Of a stretch of DNA of 64,000 nt, positions 33,730 through 44,291 are shown one piece after another. The translations under genes and the position numbers were made by a program. This DNA is from Thozetella sp. PMI_491 (Eukaryota > Ascomycota > Sordariomycetes > Chaetosphaeriales > Chaetosphaeriaceae), in the NCBI GenBank assembly GCA_021432635.1, contig MU270043.1:496001-560000 (forward strand), read 5' to 3'. Every line of letters begins with the position of its first letter. The first letter of the stretch is position 1. Below the pieces are notes generated by a model. The model ran no database searches, was not told where the DNA came from, and saw only the letters and a program-made list of their open reading frames with translations.

Positions 33730-34382
33730 GATCTGTTCTTCGTCACGCGAGGCGATCTTTTGTAAATCCGGTCGTTGGATGGGAGAGGGGAGGGGGGAGG
33801 CAAGGGCGTCCTGAGCTATTCGAAAGTAGAGGGCAGATGCGGGCTGCGCGATTCCATCCCGTGGCTAAGTTGCATAGGTGGACTCGATGCTTGAGGTGGA
33901 GCGTATGCGTTCGGGCGACAGGTGTCAATTGATATGGAAGGGTTAGGGTTATGATTACGTCATCCATCCCGTACTGTAGTTACACTTTGTGCTAGCACAT
34001 CAAGTTATTGGGAACAGGCACAGCCCTTGCAGTGAGTTTGAGGGTTTCGACCTGGGTTTCGACCCAGTGGTAGAAGAGTCAAACAAGTCTTGATTTCTCG
34101 GGCCGTAGAAACAAAACTTGAGCCCAATTGCAGAACTGAACCAATGGTCAACCAGCCTCGAGGACCCCGCTACAGTCACCAGCATTGCTACTTTATATCT
34201 GTTGCTCTCATCTCAGCTTTGCTTATCGTTCGATTGCAAGTGGTCCTATGCTATTCTCGGGGAATGTACAACCGCGACCATGCAGCAGAAGAGTGCAGTA
34301 ACCTCCTTCCGTTCCTTGCCATCTCGCAGAATATGAAATGCCGAAAAAACCAGGACGCCAGAACCCCCGGAATGGGAACCGT
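33730..34382. promoter_or_regulatory. YIP1 promoter region and ubiquitin-L40 3' flank
   Basis: 653 bp between two minus-strand genes. It contains GGGTTAGGGTT at 33940-33950, which on the minus strand reads AACCCTAACCC, 211 bp upstream of the YIP1 ATG. This resembles the telobox (AAACCCTAA) found in promoters of growth-related genes in some eukaryotes. No open frame of interest. Confidence 0.45.
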
Positions 34383-35118
<736 letters not shown>

Positions 35119-35643
35119 CTTGACAGACTGTTCGCGGTCGCTGTTTGGTGTTTGGTCAAGGAAAGTTCGTCGGCCGACTAAATTCTGGTGGGGTGGATGA
35201 AATTCGGCGAGCTTAGGGCAAAATGGCCATCGTGCACGGATCAACGTGAGGCGGACTGTGCCAATCGACCTTCCAGCACTGTCTCGTCCCACCATTACGG
35301 AGTACGGAGTACCTGCCTTGAGGTACCTTTCACATCGTCCGCATGCTGCACTGCTTCAGAGCCGGGTATGTCTTCAGTGTACCTATATACAAACTGCAGA
35401 ATCACTTCTCGCCGGCGTCCGTTTTTCTTCGATGGCGCACTCGGAACCAGTATGGCGATTTTCACCGCCTCACCTGCCAACAAGTAATTGGAGCACAGGT
35501 ATGGGAAACATGGTTGGTTCTATTCTTCGAGACTATCTCAAATAGAGCCTTGTATGCATAGCCAGCCGTAGCCCAGCAGCCACTCTCTTGTAGATATTCT
35601 AGGTGATAGTCGAAGCCTCTTCGCGTGAGACATGAAATATGCA
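35119..35643. other. Ubiquitin-L40 promoter/leader and RRN7 3' flank
   Basis: 525 bp. The part next to 35118 must hold the ubiquitin-L40 5' untranslated region and its transcription start, since only one coding base lies in the first coding exon. No gene seen. Confidence 0.55.
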
Positions 35644-37616
35644 TTAGGTCTCTGCGGAGTCTAAGGCAGAATTCAGCTTTGCCACATCTTCCACGCTTCT
35701 CTGCTCGGGAATATCCTCCTCCCCTTCCCCCTCTGCTTCCGCGCCGGTAGCCTTGCGCACATCAGTAGCCCATTGTAGTAGAAGTTGCTCGATATTGTGT
35801 ACAGTTTTCGTCAAGTCCTTCAAGGACAATGCCGAGATGCTAGCCGCCTCCTCGTAAAAGACCTTCATGGTTCCCGACAAGGCATCTGGATGTTTAAACC
35901 GTGGGTGCTTCTGGCCCATTCTCAGAACCGCTGCCCTGAAGTTTTGGAGGTTATCGGGGTCATCTTTTGGAGGAAGGAATGTCAGAGCAGACATAACCTT
36001 GCCTAGTCGTGCTTCGAGTTCGTAGTCAGAAAGTGCTTGCTGAGGGTTCGGCAAGAGCTTAGAGCCTGAGGCCAGGGCTGGGAAACACTGTTCTAATAGG
36101 GTACCTGCTTCCAATTTGTCAGCATTGAGGGTGTTTGGGGTGTGTGGCTTGTTTCTAACCTTGAGAAGGCTTTATAAACGTATTTTGCTCCCAGTCAAGG
36201 TACGCTTCTTGTTCATCGGCTGTCAAGGTGGATACCTTCAACTCGCCAGACTTGATCTTCTCAAAGTCTAAACGGCCGTCTCGGTGGATCTCCGCGAAGG
36301 ATTCCAGCCAAACTTGCCAGTTCATTTTGACGGCTAAGGGTTCATCCCTGCCGCGGGGGTACCTCTTGACACTGTCTAAAGGGCAAAGGTATTTTGTGGC
36401 CAACACGACACAGGCAACCAGTAAAGCGTCCGGGTTGTCCAGCATCCGGAATTTTTGAGAATCGTAAGACTTGATCTCCTGCTTTCTCGCAGGGAAGACA
36501 TACTCGAGCCCAAGAAGAGGTACCATCTGCACAACATGGGTGTAGATGAATGCTACAGCTATGTCAGCCAAAAGCAACATACCGTGCCGGGGATGCTGTA
36601 CCAACTTACGTGGAAGGGCTAGGTCCCGCAAGTAGAGGACCAATAGCTGAGGGACGTTGAGAGTTGGGAATACAACATCCCAGTTCTTTCTATATCCCAG
36701 CGTGAGCTCTGTCACAGTTTCGTGTATGTCGCTTCCATCCAGAGAGCTCGGCATTGCCATTAATAGCCGCTGCCCATAAGCCGGCAGCCTCTCTCGGAGG
36801 TGCCTGGGTAGAAGGTCGATCTGGAGCATCATTAGTTCGGACGTGAACAGACTGCCCCAGTAACGGTAGTGAACAGCATACTGTACCAAAATAAGGCATC
36901 CCGTCGGACCGCACCCACTTGTAGAGGTCCCCTATTCGGACAGGCTCTCTCAGCAGAACGCAGCCGAGATAACACAGGCCAAGGGTCTCCCGCACGTTCG
37001 GCACAACCCAGTCATCTCCCGTCCAGTCCAGATCAACCTTGCGTCCCTTGGCCCGTGCAGCTTCTTCGTCGACCTCTGGTACCGCTTGTGAACTAAATAG
37101 TGTTTCTTCCGAGAGCGATCTCGAACCGGTGCGAGCCTCTCGGGTACCGTAGGTCTTGTCGGCACCGCGGACGCCTTGGAAGTTGCGGATGCGGAGGTCC
37201 CAGAGATCGCGTACCACCACCTCGAGCTCTGGTGGGAGGCCCTTTACCTTGACTAACCAGGCGATTTGCTTGCGCAATACCACCTGAAGGCACTCTAGGA
37301 AGAGCTCTCGTGCGATGGGTCCGGTGAGATGCTTGGCTTTTTTCTCTTTGACCTCTTTCCGCAAGCGTGTGACATGACCTGTCTGGCCAAAATGCTCACC
37401 GCCTTCTTCGTCCACTTCATACCAGTCCTGCGATATGAATTAGCATGTCCTCACGATGCTTAAGCCTGACGCGCAGCAGAGCGGCGTCTATACCTCAACT
37501 TGGTGGCCGTTTTCGCAGTATCGACGCCCGCTTTCTTGGTACCATTTCCTTGAAGGGCAGAATTCGCATTGACCATTATCAGGGAAGCGGCGGTATTTTT
37601 TTTTGGCCTTCGCCAT
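35644..37616 (-). CDS. RRN7: RNA polymerase I initiation factor Rrn7 (TAF1B family)
   Basis: complement(join(35644..36104,36160..36558,36610..36820,36882..37427,37494..37616)), 579 residues. Introns of 55, 51, 61 and 66 nt. Rrn7 is the TFIIB-like subunit of core factor, which recruits Pol I to the rDNA promoter. Exon 1 carries the N-terminal zinc ribbon: CEFCPSRKWYQESGRRYCENGH (C-X2-C ... C-X3-H, residues ~17-38), then the linker QVE|DWYEVDEEGG. The first cyclin-like region includes ELFLECLQVVLRKQIAWL and a conserved LGLCYLGCVLLREPVRIGDL block; the second includes LDNPDALLVACVVLATKYL. The reader and linker between the ribbon and cyclin folds are charged, as in the family. Two introns have tandem acceptors: TAG|CTGTAG at 36558/36552 and AAG|CAG at 36107/36104. 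Their choice changes two or one residues. Confidence 0.9.
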
Positions 37617-38310
37617 CTCCCCCAAGGACTACCTCGTCTCTGAGAGCCGGTGGTTGAAAACTGTGGGGATGCAGGCTTGTCACTTTAAAGCTTGTTGCAG
37701 TGTTATCGATAGAGACTGATTGGAGATTGCGGTCCTATGTACAAACAGTACTACTGACCAAAGCAGCTGCCCAGCGGACATCCATCACGCCGGAAGCTGT
37801 GTTGATAATTTACTACGTACAAATGGACCCTCAGGGGAGGCCAACATGGCAATAGGTGAGGACATTCTACTTCGCAAATAGATAACTGAGATTTATTCGC
37901 ATTGTTTGTGTGGGACACCCAAGAGCACATCTGATACGGTAAGGCTTTTTTTCTTTAGAATTCTATAGGACGAATTTCTCGCCACTCACGAGCGCCCGGT
38001 TTTTTTGTTTTCATCTTCCCGGCTGCGTAGACTATCTGCATTTTTCACGGGAATGAACTTGCGATAAGAGACGGGGAAACAAAGAGGGGTCCGGCACCGC
38101 GATGGAGGTGAAGATCACGAGCCGTATACCGTATAGATCTGTGTCCAGAGACTCATCCCATTGGCAACCTCCGATTAGCCGGGCGAAACTACGAGAGAAT
38201 AGACACATGTCTCCTAGCAAGCCCGACATCAGAACCAGTAATGACCATTTAACGTGCCAGTGCTGAAGATGGTTGCTTCGGCCGTCACAAGATCTGTATA
38301 GTTGGGGAAT
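37617..38310. other. Intergenic region RRN7-eIF5A
   Basis: 694 bp with the RRN7 promoter (near 37617-37700) and the eIF5A 3' flank. AT content rises around 37700-38040. No open frame of interest. Confidence 0.55.
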
Positions 38311-39146
38311 TTAGGACTTGGGAGCCTCCTTGGCTTCGACAGCAGCCTCCTCGCCCATGGCAGTCAGGATGACGACGTCTAAGTGGGTTTATCAGTCTCT
38401 GGTTTGTCTACATGAGAATACTGGAGGATACGTACTGGTCTCCTTCTCTTCTTCCTTGAAGAGACGGTTGATCTTCTCGCCAATCTCACCGTCGGGCATC
38501 TTGACATCATCCTTGGTGTCACCATCATCGGCCATGAGGGAGAGGAAGCCGTCGTCCGAGATGTCGAGCTATAGGTGGGGGGGGGGAGATAATCAGTACG
38601 CCAGGCCCGATGCCGGAACGGACGGGCCAAGCCTGCCTGTCCGTTCTCCGGATAGGATGCTTACAAGCTGGTATTCCTTGCGGTTCACGTTGGGCACGTC
38701 CATGTTGTGGGTGGAGGGGCACAGATCCTCGAGCTTCTTGCCAGTGAAGATGTCGATGGCAACAAGATGGACCTTGGCGTGACCGTGCTTGCCGGTCTTG
38801 GAGGTCGACATGTCGACAATCTTGCAAGGGCGGTTCTTGATCACGACGAAGCCGTTCTTGCGCAGGGCCGAGCACTGCATGGGGTAGGTGGCCGAGGCGC
38901 CGGCGTCGGCGGAGTCGAAGGTGTGCTCATGCTGAAGGAAGCGGGTTAGAATATGCAGAGCGTACGCGCAGGCGACGGCCAGGGCGGATGGAAAGGGGAG
39001 GAGAGCGTTGAAGGCAGGCTCATGTGCCCACCGGTAAAGATGGGCAACGTGGGGCTTGCGCGCAATGCGGGGTGTTTTTTTTGGCCGCCCAGCGCACAAG
39101 ATGAGAGCGAAAAGTGGAATCGACATACCTGAGAATCGTCCGCCAT
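38311..39146 (-). CDS. Translation factor eIF5A
   Basis: complement(join(38311..38378,38436..38568,38665..38931,39129..39146)), 161 residues, the usual family length. Exon 1 holds only six codons (MADDSQ); introns are 197, 96 and 57 nt and join [24 protein letters not shown] and [13 protein letters not shown]. eIF5A binds stalled ribosomes, helps peptide-bond formation at poor substrates such as polyproline, and aids termination. The hypusine site is visible in [12 protein letters not shown], with the modified Lys at about residue 54. The N-terminal SH3-like and C-terminal OB-fold ([19 protein letters not shown]) parts are intact. Minus strand, divergent from VPS52. The first intron is the longest in the gene and may hold regulatory sequence. 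Confidence 0.97.
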
Positions 39147-40157
39147 CGTGATAAACTAGCAAAGAATGCTCTGCAAGGAGGAAGAGAAGAGAGTGGAAGG
39201 TGATGCGACGAGACCCAAGAAGCTCGAAAGGCACGGTGGGAGGGGGAGGGGGATGAGTTTGCAGGTGGATGGAGAGAAGAAGGGGGGAAAAGTTGTGGTC
39301 GAGTAGGAAAAGGGCGGGGGAAAAAAAGGGTATTCGCGAAGCCCAGCGCGCCTGCCTCCCCACTAGAAATTTGTACGCAGTGCAAATAGTGGGTTCCCAG
39401 CAACCTGTTAGCGTCTCTGTATTTTTTTTTTTTTGGATTTTTGGCCTCGAACCTCGAGGACGTTGTAGCTCCCTTCGACCCAGGCACGAGGCCCTGGTTT
39501 TTCTGGCAATTGCGTTCGGCAGAGCCCAGCCTGGCGCTGTGCGGCCTTGCCGCCGCCCCTCCTCTAGAACGCTAAAGATAACATGGCCCGTCGCTGGCAC
39601 CCAATCGCACGTGAAGCCTTTCAATTCACCGCTCTTCGCCGCTGCCCTCCTCCGAGTGACTAAAGAGTATCTGGTGCTGGATACCTGCCCTGGGTTATCA
39701 TGCGTCGACTCTGCGAGGACCCCGCCCTCTGAGATCTGGCCCCTCTGGATGCCGGGCGCACGGCGCCTAGACCGCTTTTGGGCGAGGGCAGCAATGCACC
39801 GACGTACAGAACGTCCCGCCAAGGCCGCTTCCATGACCCGCAGGGAGCCCTCGAAGCCCCGGCTAGGCGTGGCTGATCACTTTGGGGCCAATCAGAGCGG
39901 AATTGGGCGGGAGGTCGCGTCAGCCTTGCTGAGCTTGGACCAGGCTTTCCACCCAGGAACCGCATGCTGTGCTTCTTCGATTAGCAGCAAGACCTCGAGG
40001 CCACGATTGACCACTTCTCATTTCTTGCGTTGCAGAAGGCGATAATCTTGCCCCTGGGTAGGCCATTCGCGGCCCTCTTCCCGGTCCTTCGAACCTCTTC
40101 TCGCCGCCTAGAGGATGCCAGTCTTCGGGGCTGGTGTTCTGACAAGTCAACTTCAGC
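39147..40157. promoter_or_regulatory. Divergent promoter region, eIF5A / VPS52
   Basis: 1011 bp between facing-away start codons. The eIF5A side (39147-39300) is a strongly pyrimidine-rich leader on the minus strand, a pattern often found in highly expressed translation genes. A T12 run lies near 39422. The VPS52 side has open frames on both strands that resemble nothing known. Confidence 0.5.
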
Positions 40158-42263
40158 ATGTGGCTTGATCGTATGGGCACCCAGCATTCAGGGACCTCCT
40201 CGCCCCAGCCCAACAGCCGACCGATATCCCCCATGCCTCTCCCGCGTCGAACCTCGAGCGTGCGCGGCCCGTACCTTACGTCACAGCGCCCCGGAGCCCC
40301 CCAGAGAGCATCCTCGCTTTCTCTCGCCTCCAACGACTCTTCCTCGTCATTTCTCGCTGCTTCTAAGAGAGCCAACGGCTCTGGTCTGAAGCAGTCGACC
40401 ACTGTGGACGACGCCCAGGATCCGGAGGAAGTCTTGGCCAAGGTTTTGGGCCCCAAGCCCTCCGGTGCCGCGACGAGAGGACGGCAAAGAGGCCCCATCA
40501 GCGAAGACGATCTCGAGCTCGACTACGACTTCGGAGGGCTGTCGCTGCGAGAGCTGGCCGAGGACAGCGCGGAAGGAAACAAGCCTGTATATAGATTGCA
40601 GACAATCGAGGACTGTACGTTCCACGCCCGGTCTTGACCCGTTGCTCCTAATGCTTATGAGAATCTCTTAGACGAGCGAGACAAGGCTAAGTTCGAGGAA
40701 CTGCACCGGAACATCCGAGCCTGCGACGATATCCTCAGTTCCGTTGAGACGAATCTCACGAGCTTTCGGAATGACCTGGCGACGGTCTCGGCCGACATTG
40801 AGACTCTGCAGGCCCGGTCTACGGGGCTGAATGTGCGGTTGGAGAACAGGAAAGCGGTCGAAAAGGGGCTTGGGCCGGTGGTTGAGGAGCTCAGCGTGTC
40901 CCCCGTGGTTGTATCAAAGATAGCTGAAGGCCACATTGATGAGTCATGGATCAAGGTCTTGGCTGAGGTGGACAAGAGGGCAGCGGCCCACAAGAAGAGC
41001 ACGAACCGGGCTCAAGGAAAGGCGATATCTGACCTCGGTCCGCTGCTGGAGAAGCTCATAATAAAGGTATGCCGCCAGCCTCGCTCGAAACCACCACCTG
41101 CTGACCAAGAACAGGCCGTAGAGAGGATACGAGACTTCCTCGTGGCCCAAATCAAGGCATTGCGGTCTCCCCACATCAATGCTCAGATCATCCAGCAGCA
41201 GAACTTCCTCAAATTTCGGGACTTGTACACCTTCCTCCACAAACATCAGCCGACTCTTGCCGAGGAGATATGCCTCGCTTATATGAACACCATGCGGTGG
41301 TATTATGTCAACCAGTTCTCCAGATATCTCAAGGCGCTGGAGAAAATCAAGCTGCATAACATCGACAAGAACGACGCCCTCGGGCACGAAGACACGTCCC
41401 GAAAGGCCACGGTCTTGTCCAGCTCCAAGCTCCCCGGGCCCCCGCACGACGCTTTTAATCTTGGCCGCCGGATAGAGCTCTTAAAAACGGCCAACCAGGT
41501 TGCTCTCACCTCGTATCTTGCTGAGGAAGACCAATCGACACACTACCTTGAAGTACCGTTCCGGAACTTCAACCTGGCGCTTGTTGACAACGCGACGGCC
41601 GAATACGTCTTCCTAGCCGCCTTCTTCAGCCAAGCTCTTTCCCTCGCCACAATCTCGCGACACTTCAACTACATCTTCGAGCCCACCTTTACCCTCGGAC
41701 AGAGCCTGACAAAGCGCCTCGTGTCCGACACGTTTGACGGTCTCGGGCTGTTGCTCTGTGTGCGTCTGAACCAGCACCTCGCTTTCGAACTACAGCGGCG
41801 CAAGGTGCCAGCTGTCGACGGCTACATCAATGGCACGGCCATGTTATTGTGGCCACGTGTCCAGAGCGTCATGAACGTTCATTGCGAGTCGGTGCGAGCC
41901 CTAACGACTGCGCTCCCGACCCGCGCAGCATCCGCGTCCGCAGCCAAGGCTGCCTCGGCGGCACCGCATGTAGTGACCCAACGATTTGGGCAGCTTCTCC
42001 ACGGGATATTGACCCTAGGCGCAGATGCAGGCGACGATGAGCCTGTGATCGCTAGCCTACAGCGGCTCCGGAGTGAGATCGAGGTATTCCTGACAAAATA
42101 CAGCCAATCCTCGTTCGGTGCGGATAAGCGCAAGCGCGAGCGCTTCCTATACAACAACTACAGCCTGGTGCTGACCATTATCAGCGACACAGAGGGAAAG
42201 CAGGCGGTTGAGCAGCAAGAGCACTTCGAAGGACTAAAGACGGCGTTTCAAGAAGGAAGCTAG
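40158..42263 (+). CDS. VPS52: GARP/EARP tethering subunit Vps52
   Basis: join(40158..40614,40672..41066,41115..42263), 666 residues. The Vps52 subunit of the GARP complex tethers endosome-derived vesicles at the trans-Golgi. Residues 1 to ~115 are Ser/Pro/Arg-rich and disordered; the next part has the coiled coil (DKAKFEELHRNIRACDDIL, LTSFRNDLATVSADIETLQ) that builds the complex core. Strong family blocks: RIRDFLVAQIKALRSPHINA, QIIQQQNFLKFRDLYTFL, EICLAYMNTMRWYYVNQF and HYLEVPFRNFNLALVDNATA. Intron 1 (57 nt) joins ED to YERDKAK. Intron 2 is only 48 nt, 3n and stop-free (GTATGC...CTGAC...ACAG); retention would insert 16 residues, but removal restores IIK|AVERIRDF, the family form. The start is the first ATG; a second lies 15 nt on. 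Confidence 0.94.
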
Positions 42264-42771
42264 GAGATTGGGTGAGTATGACAGACCTAGAAACTTTGCA
42301 GACCACTTGCAAATGATGAAGACATATGGGTATTCCGTCCGTCTTACCACCAGGAGAGCGAGCAAGCAATTTTCTTTTTCAAAATGGTGTGTACTATAGT
42401 AAGGGGATATCATGTTGTATATGCGAATTTGCGAATTTGTGGTCTAAGTCTTCCGAACCTCCGGGGTAACCAGCCTTGGCCTCGAATAAAAGAAATGCCA
42501 AACCATGACCTTGGCCCCTTAACTCCATAGCCCATTTTTCTTCCGTTCACTGTACCCACCGTTTGTCACCGCAAACTGACTTCTCTCACCTCTGGTATTG
42601 CTACCCGCCGTCTACGTTGCCGAGTCCAAGAGCCTGGCATTGACAGTTATCCTGTAAAAGGCACATGGCTTACAGCAACGTCCTAGCCCGACATCGCTAC
42701 CAATGCCGGCGACGCTCCTAATAAGGCCCCGCGGATTGGCATTTAGTGATCTTGGAAGAATTGGTTGGCAT
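42264..42771. other. Convergent intergenic region, VPS52 / TBC gene
   Basis: 508 bp between converging stops. A short direct repeat GCGAATTT-GCGAATTT lies near 42422-42438. No gene seen. Confidence 0.55.
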
Positions 42772-44291
42772 CTATCGGTACCAGAACCGCGATACCAAGG
42801 ACCAAGTGTAGACGAGAGGTCCTCCCGGCGACCTCCGCATGAGAATGGCCGCTACACCTACTAGGAGGGCGAGTCCGAGACCGCTGACCGGGGTACGATA
42901 TTGCCATGCCTTCTTGAGAGCTTTCTTCTTCCACTCCCTCCACTGGAGCTCGGCGACCTGCCTGTCAAAGAAAATACGGCCGTCCTCCATGCTTTGGTCA
43001 ACGGCTCCGTCCCGTGCAGTTTTGAGGACGCTCGCTTTGGAGATGGCGCGCCAGGCTCGGAGGGTCTCGGGCGGGTGAGACTTAGACAACTCTGTAGCGG
43101 ACCCGATCAAAGCCTCAAGGTCGAGTGGCGACGGGAGCTTGCTCAAAATACTGTGCAGCATCTCGGGCTCGTCTGATGGGGTATCGAAAAGCTCCTCCCG
43201 GCGGCTCCGCACGATGGCTGCGAACATGTACACAGTGAAGACAGGCTCGCGCGCGAGAAGCACGTCAAATAAGCGGGCGATTTCGCCTAGCGTGGTGATG
43301 TCGTGTGCATACATGGTTAGCGTCCCGGACAGGGCGAAGAAAGGCTGCGTGTCCGAGAGGTGTCGCCATAGGGCCGGGTCCGCGGCTCGAAGGATGTCCG
43401 GGATTAGATGCAGCTGGGAAATGGCCGGGTCGAGCGAGGGAAGCATAAAGTCACGGATGCGCAAAGCTGACAGGCGTGCCACAGCATGGGCCCGGACAGG
43501 GTCTGGTAGCACCAGGAGCAGCACCTGGCAGATGTCATGGTAGCCCTGGAAGTAACAGAGGTAAGGATACCGACGCAGGACCTGGAGAATGAGATCCGAG
43601 AGCTCCTGCTTTTGACCCGTGAGTTCCGCTTCGCTCTGGCCTGACATAGTTAGCTAACGTTGGGTTCGAGGTGTTGACCGAGAGTGGAAGGATGAAGCGA
43701 GAGCATAGGGTAGGGTACGGGCAGGATGGAGTGACGGTGCTGAAGAGGGGAGAAGTACACATGGATAGATGAAAAGGAAAGTGCGCCTACAATTCGGGTA
43801 GTAGACAAAGGCTCTATCGACATCTAGCCGGACCTGGTCCTCGTCTCGATGGCGAGGGAGTTCCTTCCATGAGCTGCCGTTGGACGCCACATCCTCCGCG
43901 GCGCCTTCTTGATCAAAATCGCTGCTGGCAAGTCCGAGAAGAACAGGCCCTGTGAGAGCACGAGGCGTAAGTATGGGAGCAGCAGAGTGGAAAGTTATAT
44001 CAGAGGAAGCAAAGAGAGGGAGAAGCGCCTGCAGGAGAGCTCACATGCTTGCTGGCGGATATCATCATTTAGAAATCCTCCCGAGGTTTCGGCTAGCGCC
44101 CTAAGCTTGTCTAAGTGCCTCCATTTACAGGCCTCTAGGATCTGGCGTTCTTTTTCCGGGTCGCGCCGGGCAGGCTCACTGTGGTACGATGCGCTCCGTG
44201 ACACCGCCCGAGACGACGCCATCACAGAGGAGGAGCTTCGGCTCAGCCTGGGAGAGGTCGTTTTCTCCTCGTCCGCCATGTCTGGGGACAT
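42772..44291 (-). CDS. TBC-domain Rab GTPase-activating protein, TBC1D20/Gyp8-like
   Basis: complement(join(42772..43640,43791..43949,44045..44291)), 424 residues. Introns of 150 and 95 nt join RQQA|WPVLLG (W codon split) and VYYPN|CQSEAELT. TBC domains speed GTP hydrolysis on Rab proteins by a dual finger. Both fingers are present: the Arg finger in LDVDRAF and the Gln finger in YFQGYHD. IRQQAWPVLLGL marks the domain start at about residue 80. The C-terminus ends in one hydrophobic segment (VSGLGLALLVGVAAILM) close to the end, a tail anchor as in TBC1D20 and yeast Gyp8, which act on Rab1/Ypt1 at the ER-Golgi boundary. The start is the first ATG of the frame (44291, MSPDMADEEKTTSPRLSR); an ATG at 44279 is an alternative. 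Confidence 0.92.

Noticed and set aside
33940-33950. Interstitial telomere repeat array
   Set aside because: Fewer than two full TTAGGG units; better read as a short promoter word.
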